Source: Ignavibacteria bacterium
GTDB lineage: Bacteria; Bacteroidota; Ignavibacteria; Ignavibacteriales; Melioribacteraceae
Direction: 5' to 3'
Length of the DNA stretch: 64,000 nt
Assembly: GCA_016873835.1 (NCBI GenBank)
Contig: VGVY01000003.1
Span: forward strand, 1-64,000
The position numbers and the translations under genes were made by a program. The notes beneath the pieces are model-generated. The model saw nothing but the letters and a program-made list of their open reading frames with translations. It was not told the DNA's origin and searched no databases. This document shows, piece after piece, positions 38,440 to 47,451 of the stretch. Within the stretch, counting starts at the first letter, position 1. Each line of letters opens with the position of its first letter.

Positions 38440-38613
38440 ATCATAAGATTGCTAAATAATAGATTTACAGTTATTAGCTGAATATTTATATTAGAGTGTC
38501 AATCAAATTAAATAAACGAGCAAACTGAATCGCACAATCTCATGAATGTTAGTAACATCTTTTATTAATTAAATAACTTCTAGTTCCTTTCCGAAATTGA
38601 AAAAGGAGGAATT

Positions 38614-39015
38614 ATGAAAAACAAATCTTCTTGGTTAGTATTAGTTTTAATTTTCAGCATTGGTTTTTTAAATTGTTCAGATCGAAGCACTGAACCAAAT
38701 GAGCAAGTTAAAATATATCCTCAAATCCCTAATTCACAAATAATCACTTCACCTTCTCATGGTGAGATAATTAAACCTGGTACAACTTATACAATTCGAT
38801 GGTCTTATCTTTCAGATTTTGGGAAAGTGCAAATTAAGCTTTATAGGAAAGAAGAATTAAAAGCCATACTTGCAACTGCATTAGAAAGCAACGGAACTTT
38901 TGTATGGAAGGTACCGATTGATATTCAAAACTCAGTTCATTACAGAATAAAAATAACTTGTTTAGATGTACCTACCGTTTCTGCATTAAGTGACTATTTT
39001 TATATAGTTGAATAA
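38614..39015 (+). CDS. Small lipoprotein with Kre9/Knh1-like Ig-type domain
   Basis: 133 residues, strong Shine-Dalgarno (GGAGGA) before the ATG. The lipobox Cys is residue 21 (GFLNC). Residues about 45-132 match the Ser-Thr-rich/Kre9-Knh1-like N-terminal domain: ITSPSHGEIIKPGTTYTIRW, then VQIKLYRK, GTFVWKVPIDI and YRIKITCLD. This Ig-like module is common in secreted Bacteroidota-group proteins, usually as part of longer ones; here it stands alone on a lipid anchor. Its end overlaps nothing; the DsrE-like gene follows after 28 bases. Confidence 0.7.
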   Translation: MKNKSSWLVLVLIFSIGFLNCSDRSTEPNEQVKIYPQIPNSQIITSPSHGEIIKPGTTYTIRWSYLSDFGKVQIKLYRKEELKAILATALESNGTFVWKVPIDIQNSVHYRIKITCLDVPTVSALSDYFYIVE

Positions 39016-39043
39016 CAAAACTAATATCAATTGGAGGAGACTC

Positions 39044-39538
39044 ATGCGAATTTCAAAAATTTTACTTCTCTTGTTAATTATTTCTTTCGTAGGTTCCATA
39101 GGACAGACAAAAAGTTCTTCTAAATCAAAAACAACAAAAGCTAAAGAAGAAACGGTTCAATACGTTCCTCCACCACCGCCTCCTAAAGACGGTGTAATAA
39201 TCCATATCAGCAGCGGACTTGATAGTCCAACTTCTGTCTTAGCTGGATTAACGAAAGCTTTAAAAATGTCTGATCGTTATGATGTTTATGTTTTTTTTGA
39301 TGTCAATGGTCCTGAAGTTGTTCTGTCATCATCAAAAAGTCTTGAGTATAAAAAATATGAGCCTTCAAAACTAATTATAACTAAGTTAATTGATAAAGGT
39401 GTACCAATTGCTGCTTGTTCTATGTGTTTAGAAATGATGAATAGAACACAGTTCGATTTGATGAAAGGGGTACGATTAGCAAACTTGGAAGATTTTTTTG
39501 ATTTCACTAAAGGAAGAATTTTAACTCTCGATTATTAG
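39044..39538 (+). CDS. Exported DsrE-like protein
   Basis: 164 residues from the ATG at 39044, chosen for its GGAGGA Shine-Dalgarno 5 bases upstream. A signal or anchor segment (about 5-22) is followed by a Lys/Ser-rich and proline-run linker (YVPPPPPPKDG). The DsrE/DsrF-like domain covers about 52-160: VIIHISSGLDSPTSVLAGLT, YVFFDVNGPEVV and a Cys pair in AACSMCLEMM that could serve in sulfur relay or thiol chemistry. DsrE relatives are mostly cytoplasmic; an exported form is unusual. Probably co-transcribed with the lipoprotein upstream; a perfect terminator follows. Confidence 0.75.
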   Translation: MRISKILLLLLIISFVGSIGQTKSSSKSKTTKAKEETVQYVPPPPPPKDGVIIHISSGLDSPTSVLAGLTKALKMSDRYDVYVFFDVNGPEVVLSSSKSLEYKKYEPSKLIITKLIDKGVPIAACSMCLEMMNRTQFDLMKGVRLANLEDFFDFTKGRILTLDY

Positions 39539-39546
39539 TAGGAGGT

Positions 39547-39579
39547 GTCCGATTAGCTTTTCAGCTAATCGGACTTTTT
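39547..39579. terminator. Intrinsic terminator
   Basis: A perfect 12-bp stem GTCCGATTAGCT (39547-39558) / AGCTAATCGGAC (39563-39574), loop TTTC, then TTTTT. It ends the DsrE-like transcript and precedes the convergent HEAT-repeat gene. Confidence 0.93.
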
Positions 39580-39597
39580 GGTTTTGGGACTCTCGAG

Positions 39598-40047
39598 TTA
39601 GAACTTGATGTAGGTAAGTTCTGTAGCTTTTTCAGGATGTTTTTCTAAGAATTTTTTCATCAAATAAGAGAGATAAAACTTTTCACTCATCTTTCTTACC
39701 CCTTCAATCTCGTTAAAAAGTGAAGTACGGTGAACAAAATAAACACCTTTAGGATTATCAATCTTAATCAACGACAATGCCGCAACAATACGAGCTGCAT
39801 AACATCCATCCTCGCGGAGTATTGACATCAATTGATTAACGGCCTTTTCAGATTTCATTTCACCTAGATAATATGCGCAGCTTATTTTCAATCCTTCATT
39901 ATCAGAATTAAGGCCAACTAATAAATTAGCTTCGATTGTTTTGTACTTAGCTTTCACAATAGGGTCGAGTTCTTGATTCGCTAGAATTGTTGTTGATAGG
40001 ATAAAAATAGATAAAATAATAACTGAAATGATTCTTGTTATTTTCAT
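39598..40047 (-). CDS. Exported small HEAT-repeat protein
   Basis: 149 residues from the ATG at 40047 (GGGGG shortly upstream); an in-frame start further up would place residues before the signal peptide. Signal peptide about 1-22 (ends ILAN). The rest is helical with HEAT-like pairs, for example ISCAYYLGEMKSEKAVNQLM and GCYAARIVAALSLIKI, ending in a basic region. It is likely a periplasmic protein-binding adaptor; no partner is evident. Convergent with the DsrE-like gene. Confidence 0.7.
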   Translation of the reverse strand: MKITRIISVIILSIFILSTTILANQELDPIVKAKYKTIEANLLVGLNSDNEGLKISCAYYLGEMKSEKAVNQLMSILREDGCYAARIVAALSLIKIDNPKGVYFVHRTSLFNEIEGVRKMSEKFYLSYLMKKFLEKHPEKATELTYIKF

Positions 40048-40260
40048 ATGCCCCCCATACGATTTATAATTTTCAAAGAAGAAATTCAGCAACATTACTT
40101 AAGACGATTAATTTTGCGATTAGTTCAATAGTGTATTGTTTATTGCATTATTGAAGAAAACAGAATAAAAATTTCATCCAAACTAATTTTTTGTTTAAAA
40201 TGTTAATATTATTTTGGCACGTAAGTGAAAATAGTTATTAATATTAATCGAACTTATTTT

Positions 40261-40833
40261 ATGAAATTATCCTTTGTTCAAACATTGTGTAATAGAGAAA
40301 ATTTTCTTTTCTACAAAAATTTTCATCTGGCGTTCATTACTTTATTTTTTTCATCAACTGTTTTTTGTCAAGTTGAATTAGATTCATATGGACTAAGAAG
40401 CGGTTTATATGCTAGCAGAGGTTATGTTGATTTTCATCAAACCGAGCTTTATATAAATTGGAGTTTGCCAATGGATTATGCGATTAATGATGAATATACA
40501 ATTAAAAATAAACTAGAATTTACGATTGGTAGATTAGCTGCAACGGGGGAAGAAGCGTTTATAACATCTTTTGGAGGAAAATTTCTTCTTGAAAAGAAGG
40601 ATTTCCCCGTAACATTTGCATTCGCTAGCGTTCCTACCTTTATTAGCAGATATAAATTTCCTAGAAGAAATCTTGGTACTAAGCTACAATTTATTACTTC
40701 GTTCGGTTTGGAATTTAAGATTACAAAATCTTTTGAAGTTTCATATCGATTTCAACATATGTCAAATGCAAGTTTAAGCAGAAATAATCCTGGTTTAAAT
40801 TTAAGTATGTTCTCATTTGGGTATCGATTTTAA
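40261..40833 (+). CDS. PagL-like lipid A 3-O-deacylase (acyloxyacyl hydrolase family)
   Basis: 190 residues from the ATG at 40261. A GTG at 40225 in frame would lie almost on the probable transcription start (TTATTTTG at 40209-40216), so the later ATG is preferred, though neither has a strong ribosome site. The N-terminus has a signal-like hydrophobic stretch ending TVFCQ. The C-terminal motif RFQHMSNASLSRNNPGLN matches the PagL catalytic region with its His-Ser pair, and the chain ends SFGYRF as an outer-membrane barrel does. PagL removes the 3-O acyl chain from lipid A in the outer membrane. Single gene. Confidence 0.75.
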   Translation: MKLSFVQTLCNRENFLFYKNFHLAFITLFFSSTVFCQVELDSYGLRSGLYASRGYVDFHQTELYINWSLPMDYAINDEYTIKNKLEFTIGRLAATGEEAFITSFGGKFLLEKKDFPVTFAFASVPTFISRYKFPRRNLGTKLQFITSFGLEFKITKSFEVSYRFQHMSNASLSRNNPGLNLSMFSFGYRF

Positions 40834-40899
40834 CTAACAACATGAATATAGATTTTGACAATTACCTTAACTTAAAAGAAATCACTAAGGAGAATAAGT

Positions 40900-43566
40900 A
40901 TGAAAAAACTTTCTGTAGTTCTTTTATTTGTATTTATCAATATTTCTTTTGCTCAGCAGACGCCATTAATCGATCGAGAAATATTTTTTGGAGATCCAGA
41001 AATATCTGCAGCTCAAATTTCACCAAATGGTAAGTATATAACATTTGTAAAACCGTTTAATAATGTTCGCAATATTTGGGTAAAAGAAAGAAATCAAAAA
41101 TTCGATGAAGCTCGCCCGATAACGGCAGATACAAAACGTCCGGTGACTAGTTATTTTTGGTCGCACGACAGCAAGTATATTTTATTTGTTCAAGATCAAG
41201 GCGGTAATGAAAACTTCAGAGTATACGCGGTTAATCCAATGGAAAAAGGAGATCCAGTACCTACTGCACGTGATTTAACACCAATGGAAAATGTTCGCGC
41301 TATCATAATTGATGTTCCTAAAAATAATCCACATGAAATATTAGTTGGATTGAATGATAGAAATCCTCAACTGCATGATGTTTACAAATTGAACTTAATT
41401 TCTGGTGAAATAACTTTAGTAAGAAAAAATGATGAAAATATTGCTGGTTGGGCAACCGACCTTGATGGAAATTTGAGACTTGGCGTTAGGTTAATGTCAG
41501 ATGGAGGAACTGAAATTTTAAAACTCGATGGAGAAAATTTAGTACAAATTTATTCTGTCAATAATGAAGAAACTGCCAGCCCAATTCAATTTACTCCAGA
41601 CGGGAAAAATTTCTATATGATTACTAATAAAGGGGCTCGGGACAAAACAGAATTTTCTATTTTCAATCTTGAGACTGGTGATGTAAAATTGATTGAGAAA
41701 GATCCCTTAGATGAAGTTGATTTTGCTGGTGCAGTTTTTTCTGATGTGACTAATGAATTATTAGCTACTTATTACTTGGGTGATAAAGTCAGAATTTATT
41801 TTAAGAACGATGAATTCAAAAAAGCTTATGAAAAAATGAAAAGTTTATTGCCAGACGGTGAAATTGGATTTACTTCGATGACAGCAGATGAAAATGTATG
41901 GCTTGTTTCTGTTTCTCGTGATGTTGACCCAGGTTCTGTTTATCTTTTTGATAGAGTTGCTGGAAAGACCGAATTATTATATCGTTCTCGTCCAAACTTA
42001 CCAAGTGAACATCTAGCAACAATGAAACCAATGAGAATTAAAGTTCGTGATGGTTTAGAAATACCAGGTTATCTAACTTTGCCAAAGGGAGTTGATTCTA
42101 AAAAATTTCCACTTGTAATGTTCATTCATGGAGGTCCATGGGCAAGAGACAGATGGGGATACAGTTCATATCCGCAATTTTTAGCAAATAGAGGTTATGC
42201 AGTATTTCAACCAAATTTTAGAGGATCCACTGGCTATGGGAAGAAATTTTTAAATGCTGGCAACAAACAGTGGGGCACGGGTTCGATGCAGCACGATATT
42301 ACAGATGTTGTTAATTATCTTGTAAAAGAAGGAATTGCTGATCCTAAAAAAGTTGCGATAGCTGGTGGTTCTTATGGCGGTTATGCTACATTGGCTGGAT
42401 TAGCTTTTACTCCGGATCTTTATGCATGCGGATTTGATATTGTTGGACCATCAAACATAATTACTTTGTTAAATTCAATTCCTCCTTATTGGGCTCCTCT
42501 CAAAAAAATGTTTGCTGTACGTGTTGGTGATATGGAAAATCCAGACGAATTGAAAATGCTTGAATCTCAATCGCCACTTAACTTTGCAAAAAATATTAAA
42601 GCTCCGCTATATGTAGTTCAAGGAGCAAATGATCCGCGTGTTAAAAAAGCTGAATCAGATCAGATTGTTGTTGCTCTTCGTGAATTAGAAAGAAATGTTG
42701 AATATATGGTTGCGCCAGATGAAGGACATGGATTTGCGGGCCTTGAAAATAGATTAGCAATGGTTGTAGCCATGGAAAATTTTCTTGCTAAATATTTGAG
42801 TGGCAGAGTCCAAAAGGATGTTTCAGAAAAGATTCAAAAGAGATTAAATGAAATTACAGTTGATATTAAAACAGTTGAGTTACCAAAGAAAAAAGAAACG
42901 TCAGAATTAAAAATTCTCGAATCATTTGATGGCTCGAAAATCAAAGAAGAAAATTCAAAATACAAAATGACTGTTGAAGCTCGTGGACAAACTATCCCAA
43001 TGGGAGTATCAAGTGAGTTAATTAAAACGACTCTTAATGGGAAAAACGTTTATAGAGCAATTGATGTAACTTCTGGCATGATGGGAGGCGCTGATACTCT
43101 TTATGTTGATGTTGAAACACTTCTGCCAATTCAGAGAAATGTTAAACAAGGTCCAGCAGTTGTTAATGTATTTTTTGAAAAAGGAAAAGTTGTTGGTAAT
43201 ATTATTGCTGGTCCTCAAAATATTCCTATCGATGTTAAATTAAATCAAGCTGTAGTAACCGATGGCTCTGGAATTGGACTTTTAATCGAATCACTTAATT
43301 TGAGAGACAATTTTACAGCGCAGTTTAATCTTTTTGAATTACAAACAGCTCATGCAAAGAAAATGAAATTAAAAGTTATTTCCAGTGAAAAGATCAAAGT
43401 CCCAGCTGGAGAATTTGATTGTTATAAGATTGAAATCAATCCAGTTGAAGGGACTGACGGCGCATCAGTAGTTTGGGTAAAAAAGTCTGATCAAAAAATG
43501 GTAAGGCTGCAAATGAGTTTAGGCGGCCAAATGGCTGGCGCTACAATTACAATGGAATTAGAGTAA
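40900..43566 (+). CDS. Exported S9 prolyl oligopeptidase-family peptidase with C-terminal extension
   Basis: 888 residues, signal peptide 1-18, AGGAG before the ATG. Residues about 30-370 form the beta-propeller. The catalytic domain (about 390-635) has HGGPWARDRWGY, nucleophile Ser in AGGSYGGYATLAG, Asp in GANDPRV and His in DEGHGF. Residues about 670-888 form an extra beta-rich domain beyond the usual S9 end, with KIKVPAGEFDCYKIEINPV resembling DUF3108-type domains. It cleaves peptides in the periplasm, probably as acylaminoacyl- or dipeptidyl-peptidase. The added domain is the odd part; its role is unknown. Confidence 0.92.
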   Translation: MKKLSVVLLFVFINISFAQQTPLIDREIFFGDPEISAAQISPNGKYITFVKPFNNVRNIWVKERNQKFDEARPITADTKRPVTSYFWSHDSKYILFVQDQGGNENFRVYAVNPMEKGDPVPTARDLTPMENVRAIIIDVPKNNPHEILVGLNDRNPQLHDVYKLNLISGEITLVRKNDENIAGWATDLDGNLRLGVRLMSDGGTEILKLDGENLVQIYSVNNEETASPIQFTPDGKNFYMITNKGARDKTEFSIFNLETGDVKLIEKDPLDEVDFAGAVFSDVTNELLATYYLGDKVRIYFKNDEFKKAYEKMKSLLPDGEIGFTSMTADENVWLVSVSRDVDPGSVYLFDRVAGKTELLYRSRPNLPSEHLATMKPMRIKVRDGLEIPGYLTLPKGVDSKKFPLVMFIHGGPWARDRWGYSSYPQFLANRGYAVFQPNFRGSTGYGKKFLNAGNKQWGTGSMQHDITDVVNYLVKEGIADPKKVAIAGGSYGGYATLAGLAFTPDLYACGFDIVGPSNIITLLNSIPPYWAPLKKMFAVRVGDMENPDELKMLESQSPLNFAKNIKAPLYVVQGANDPRVKKAESDQIVVALRELERNVEYMVAPDEGHGFAGLENRLAMVVAMENFLAKYLSGRVQKDVSEKIQKRLNEITVDIKTVELPKKKETSELKILESFDGSKIKEENSKYKMTVEARGQTIPMGVSSELIKTTLNGKNVYRAIDVTSGMMGGADTLYVDVETLLPIQRNVKQGPAVVNVFFEKGKVVGNIIAGPQNIPIDVKLNQAVVTDGSGIGLLIESLNLRDNFTAQFNLFELQTAHAKKMKLKVISSEKIKVPAGEFDCYKIEINPVEGTDGASVVWVKKSDQKMVRLQMSLGGQMAGATITMELE

Positions 43567-43607
43567 ATAATTTACAAATCTGACAAAGATTGATTTCATG
43601 TTTTCTG

Positions 43608-43650
43608 AAGGGAGAATTCTTTTATTATATAAATGGTTCTCCCTTTAATT
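43608..43650. terminator. Bidirectional terminator between convergent genes
   Basis: A 9-bp stem AAGGGAGAA (43608-43616) / TTCTCCCTT (43637-43645) with a 20-base AT-rich loop, followed by a T-rich stretch. The right arm reaches the stop of the convergent GMC oxidoreductase gene. Confidence 0.75.
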
Positions 43651-45210
43651 TTTAAGTGGAATTTTGCTCATTGCTCTTTCACTTAAAGCAAGAATTGTAA
43701 GTGAAGGATTAACTCCTGGATTTGCAGAAATCATTGAACCATCACACACATACATATTTTCGTAACCAAAAACACGATTGTTTTTGTCAATTACTCCTTC
43801 TTCAGTATTTGCACCCATTGTAGCTCCGCCAAGAATATGTGCAGTAGTTGGTATTCCAAAAATTATTTCCGAAAGTAATGCTCCGGGAGTACCATTTACA
43901 ATTTCAGCATATTTTTTTGCAAGTTTGTTTGCTTCTGGTAAAAATGCAGTTGGTAAAGTTCCTTCTCCAATAGCACTTTTCATTCTGAACCAACCATTTT
44001 TGAATCGGAGAGTTCCACTGATAGTTCTCATGTATAAAAGTATTTGAGTTCTTTTTGCCCAATCTCTAACAAAGTAGAGTTTAAAATATTTTATTGGATG
44101 TTTGATGATTTCAAAAATTGATTTTAATAATCTTGTAAAAACATTTTCTCCGATGACCAAAGGCGCAATTTGCAATCTCCAAAATCCTGATCCTGATGGA
44201 TAACGTACTGGCTCTAAATGGCTGTGTTCATCGGTATGTAGAATTGATCCGATTGCAATACCATCTGAAAAAACAGTTTCTTTTTGAGGAGCAACAATTC
44301 CCATCAGACTTTCTGAATTTGTTCTTACATTATATCCAACTTTCTCTGAAAGTTTTGGAAATGTAGTTTTTTTCAATTTGAGTAAAAGGGGAAGGGTGCC
44401 TAAAACACCGCCAGCAAACACAATTCCCTTGGTGACATATTTCCCTTTTTTCTTGAAAAATTTTGTTGAGCTTTTCCAATAGACTTCGTAACAGTTTTGA
44501 TCATATAAATGAACGATATCATAAACTATAGATTCAGCTTTTATTTGAGCACCTTTTTTTTGCGCAAGGTATAAATAGTTTTTGTCTAATGAATTTTTTG
44601 CATTTTCACGACATCCAACCATACAAGCACCACAAAAAATGCAGCCCGCTCTTTCTGGTCCATCGCCATTAAAATATGGATCTTCAACAGTTTTACCTGG
44701 TTCTCCAAAATAAACTGCCACATCAGTCGGTTCAAATGCAGTTTCTTTGTTTATTTCTTTTGATAATTTTTTTAGTGCTAGGTCACCATTTTCCAATCTT
44801 GGATTTTTTACAACTCCCAACATTTTGGAAGACAATTCATAAAATTTTGAAAGTTCTTTTTTCCAATCTGCAAGGTGTGCCCAAGATTTTGCAATGAAAA
44901 ATTCATCTTTTGGGACTGGTAATGTATTTGCATACACTAGTGATCCGCCTCCAACTCCAACACCTGATAAAATTCCCACATGGCGGAAAAAAGTAATTTT
45001 AAATATTCCGTAAAATTTAAATAACGGGATCCAAAGCCATCGTTTAAGATTCCAATTTGTTTTAGCAAAATCTTTTGCGTGATACCATCTTCCTTTTTCG
45101 ATTACAAGTACTTTGTAACCTTTTTCTGAGAGTCGAAGTGCTGCAACTGAACCGCCGAATCCGCTGCCTATGACAATGTAATCAAAATCGAGTTGTCTAT
45201 TTTCTATCAT
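43645..45210 (-). CDS. GMC-family FAD oxidoreductase (cholesterol oxidase-like)
   Basis: 521 residues. The FAD dinucleotide motif is at the N-terminus (VIGSGFGGSVAALRLSEKG, about residues 11-29). GILSGVGVGGGSLVYAN matches the GMC signature. The C-terminus has HILGGATMG and CDGSMISANPGVNPSLTILA, which binds FAD and bears the catalytic His/Asn region. A Cys group (CIFCGACMVGC, near residue 193) sits in the substrate domain, as in a bacterial subgroup close to cholesterol oxidase. It probably oxidises an alcohol; sterol use is not shown. There is no signal peptide. Confidence 0.88.
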   Translation of the reverse strand: MIENRQLDFDYIVIGSGFGGSVAALRLSEKGYKVLVIEKGRWYHAKDFAKTNWNLKRWLWIPLFKFYGIFKITFFRHVGILSGVGVGGGSLVYANTLPVPKDEFFIAKSWAHLADWKKELSKFYELSSKMLGVVKNPRLENGDLALKKLSKEINKETAFEPTDVAVYFGEPGKTVEDPYFNGDGPERAGCIFCGACMVGCRENAKNSLDKNYLYLAQKKGAQIKAESIVYDIVHLYDQNCYEVYWKSSTKFFKKKGKYVTKGIVFAGGVLGTLPLLLKLKKTTFPKLSEKVGYNVRTNSESLMGIVAPQKETVFSDGIAIGSILHTDEHSHLEPVRYPSGSGFWRLQIAPLVIGENVFTRLLKSIFEIIKHPIKYFKLYFVRDWAKRTQILLYMRTISGTLRFKNGWFRMKSAIGEGTLPTAFLPEANKLAKKYAEIVNGTPGALLSEIIFGIPTTAHILGGATMGANTEEGVIDKNNRVFGYENMYVCDGSMISANPGVNPSLTILALSERAMSKIPLKN

Positions 45211-45270
45211 GGAATTTTAGATTATTTCGGTGAGAAATTAAGAAGAAAAAAATCAACAATCATTAAAATA

Positions 45271-45296
45271 AAAAATCCGACATAAGTCAGATTTTT
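45271..45296 (-). terminator. Terminator-like hairpin after the tRNA-tail duplicate
   Basis: Read on the minus strand: AAAAATCTGACTTATGTCGG then ATTTTT, a stem AATCTGAC/GTCGGATT (one G-U pair) with T-run. It follows the damaged duplicate of the tRNA 3' end just as the next hairpin follows the real tRNA. Confidence 0.6.
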
Positions 45297-45370
45297 ATTT
45301 TTGTAGCGGAGGTAAGATCCAGATTTATTTCGGGATTTCGCTCATTGCATTTGCACAGCTGAAAAGCAGA
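45292..45370 (-). pseudogene. Relic duplicate of the initiator tRNA 3' portion
   Basis: 45292-45314 repeats 45424-45446 with 22 of 23 bases identical: this is the end of the T stem, acceptor strand and flanking T-rich DNA of the tRNA. Leftover likeness continues (CCCGAA on the minus strand, at the place of the anticodon stem) with a gap of about 4 bases, then fades. No cloverleaf can form. It could be a decayed tandem tRNA copy or the remains of an integration site. Confidence 0.5.
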
Positions 45371-45395
45371 TTCTGTTTTTATCACTATTTAAAAC

Positions 45396-45428
45396 AAAAA
45401 ACCCCACACATACGTATGAGGTTTTTTT
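45396..45428 (-). terminator. Terminator of the initiator tRNA
   Basis: On the minus strand: A-run, CCTCATAC/GTATGTGTGG imperfect stem, then GGTTTTTTG. It begins 8 bases after the tRNA 3' end. Confidence 0.7.
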
Positions 45429-45435
45429 ATTTTTG

Positions 45436-45508
<73 letters not shown>

Positions 45509-45662
45509 GTTTAATTTTTTATTCAGAAGAACAAACTATTTCAAACTTGGGTTTCAAATATATTAAACCATAACTGTTCTGTCAAATAATCATTTTATGT
45601 AAAACAAAAACTTGCTTAATACTGATTCATTCATAATATTCGTGAAAATCAAATCAGAGAAA

Positions 45663-47360
45663 ATGCTTAAATCAATCCAGATAAAAGATTACGCGCTTAT
45701 CGAGAATATTTTTGTAGAATTTGGCGAGGGCTTGAACATCATAACCGGTGAAACCGGCGCCGGGAAATCAATTATTATTGATGCAATGAGTTTATTGTTG
45801 GGCGAAAGAGCGACGATAGAGGTAGTTAGAAAGGGAACAGAGAAATCAATAGTAGAGGGAATTTTTGATGTCAAAAAAAATAATAAGGTTAAAGAAATTT
45901 GTAAGCTGAACGAGATTGAATATTCCGATGAACTAATTATTCGTAGAGAAATTTCTCTCAAAGGCACAAATAGATGTTTTCTGAACGATACACCAGTAAC
46001 ATTAAATCAGATAAAAGAAATTGGAGATTTGCTTGTCGATCTTCATGGGCAGCATGAACATCAATCTTTATTAAAAGCAGAAACTCATATTGATATGTTA
46101 GATGATGTTGCGGATTTGACAGATCAGTTGATACTTTTTTCCGAAGCTTATTATAAATTGAATCATTTACTTAAGGATCTCAAGAATTTACAAGAAAAGG
46201 AAAGTTTGTTAAAAGAGAAAAAGGATCTCCTCGAATTTCAAATTAAAGAAATAGATTCTGTATCGCCCGAAATTGATGAAGATGAAAAAATTGAAAATGA
46301 TTTGCGGATATTAGAGAATTCTGAAAAGTTATTATCGTTGACAAATGAAATCTATGAATCGATTTATGAAGATGAAAATTCCATTCAAGACCGCCTTTCA
46401 GAAATAAAATCAAAATTGAATGAACTAAGTCATATTGATATTACGCTTAATGAAAAAGTAAATGAATTTGAATCCGTTGTTGCAATCTTAAATGATATAT
46501 CTTCTTATTTAAGAGGGTATAGAGATAAAATTGATATTGACCCAGATTTACTTGAAAGCATGAGAGCAAGAGTAAGCTCAATTAATATGTTAAAGAAAAA
46601 ATTCGGAGTAACTTTAAAGTCTGTACTAGAGCATCGCAAAAAAATAGGAGATGAATTTGATCTCGTTGAAAATTTTTCATCCAAAATAAGTGAAATAAAT
46701 AATTTAATTGAAATTGCAAGGAAAGAATGTGGTTCGTTAGCTAAATCAATTTCAACAGAAAGAAAAACAGTTGCAAAGAAAATTAAAAAGGAAATTGAAG
46801 CTGAGTTAAAAAATCTGGGAATTGCCGACTCAAAATTTGAAGTAAAAATTGTTAATGAAAAAGCAGAGGATAATTATATTCTTATTGATGGACAAAAGTT
46901 TACATATGATCATAAAGGATATGACAAAGTAGAATTTTATATTTCAACGAATTTAGGAGAAGATCCAAAACCGTTAATTAAGGTTGCTTCCGGCGGTGAA
47001 GTTTCGAGAATAATGCTTGCTTTAAAGTCTATACTTGCAAAATCCGACAAGCTTCCTATTCTGATCTTTGATGAAATTGATATTGGAATAAGCGGACGAA
47101 TTGCGCAGAAAGTTGGTAACGCATTAAAAGCATTGGCATCATATCATCAAATAATTGCAATAACCCATTTGCCTCAGATAGCTGGAGTTTGTGATCATCA
47201 TTATTCAGTTGAAAAGAAAAAAATTGCCGATAGAATTGTGAGTTCAATTCGCAAATTAGAGTTTGATGAAAGGGTTAATGAAGTTGCAAAATTGATGAGC
47301 GGTGAAAAAATTACTGAAGCAGCAATCAACGGAGCAAAAGAATTAATTGCTTCGAAATAA
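45663..47360 (+). CDS. recN: DNA repair protein RecN
   Basis: 565 residues from the ATG at 45663, where the SMC-like head begins (MLKSIQIKDYALIENI); 17 further in-frame codons upstream are not family-like. Walker A is GETGAGKS at 29-36, the coiled-coil arms fill about 150-370, and the ABC signature region VASGGEVSRIMLALK and Walker B ILIFDEIDIGISG follow, then ITHLPQIA. E. coli RecN is 553 residues. RecN holds broken DNA ends or sister duplexes together in RecA-dependent double-strand break repair. No LexA-type box was identified upstream. Confidence 0.97.
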   Translation: MLKSIQIKDYALIENIFVEFGEGLNIITGETGAGKSIIIDAMSLLLGERATIEVVRKGTEKSIVEGIFDVKKNNKVKEICKLNEIEYSDELIIRREISLKGTNRCFLNDTPVTLNQIKEIGDLLVDLHGQHEHQSLLKAETHIDMLDDVADLTDQLILFSEAYYKLNHLLKDLKNLQEKESLLKEKKDLLEFQIKEIDSVSPEIDEDEKIENDLRILENSEKLLSLTNEIYESIYEDENSIQDRLSEIKSKLNELSHIDITLNEKVNEFESVVAILNDISSYLRGYRDKIDIDPDLLESMRARVSSINMLKKKFGVTLKSVLEHRKKIGDEFDLVENFSSKISEINNLIEIARKECGSLAKSISTERKTVAKKIKKEIEAELKNLGIADSKFEVKIVNEKAEDNYILIDGQKFTYDHKGYDKVEFYISTNLGEDPKPLIKVASGGEVSRIMLALKSILAKSDKLPILIFDEIDIGISGRIAQKVGNALKALASYHQIIAITHLPQIAGVCDHHYSVEKKKIADRIVSSIRKLEFDERVNEVAKLMSGEKITEAAINGAKELIASK

Positions 47361-47451
47361 ATATCATAATTCACTTTCTATGAAAAAAATTTTACATCTA
47401 TTTTATGATTCATTAAATTGAATCAAGTATTTAGAACTGAGAGGAAAAACT

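Noticed and set aside
39286-39507. Minus-strand frame opposite the DsrE-like gene
   Set aside because: The plus-strand product has a recognisable domain, signal segment and ribosome site; the minus frame has none.
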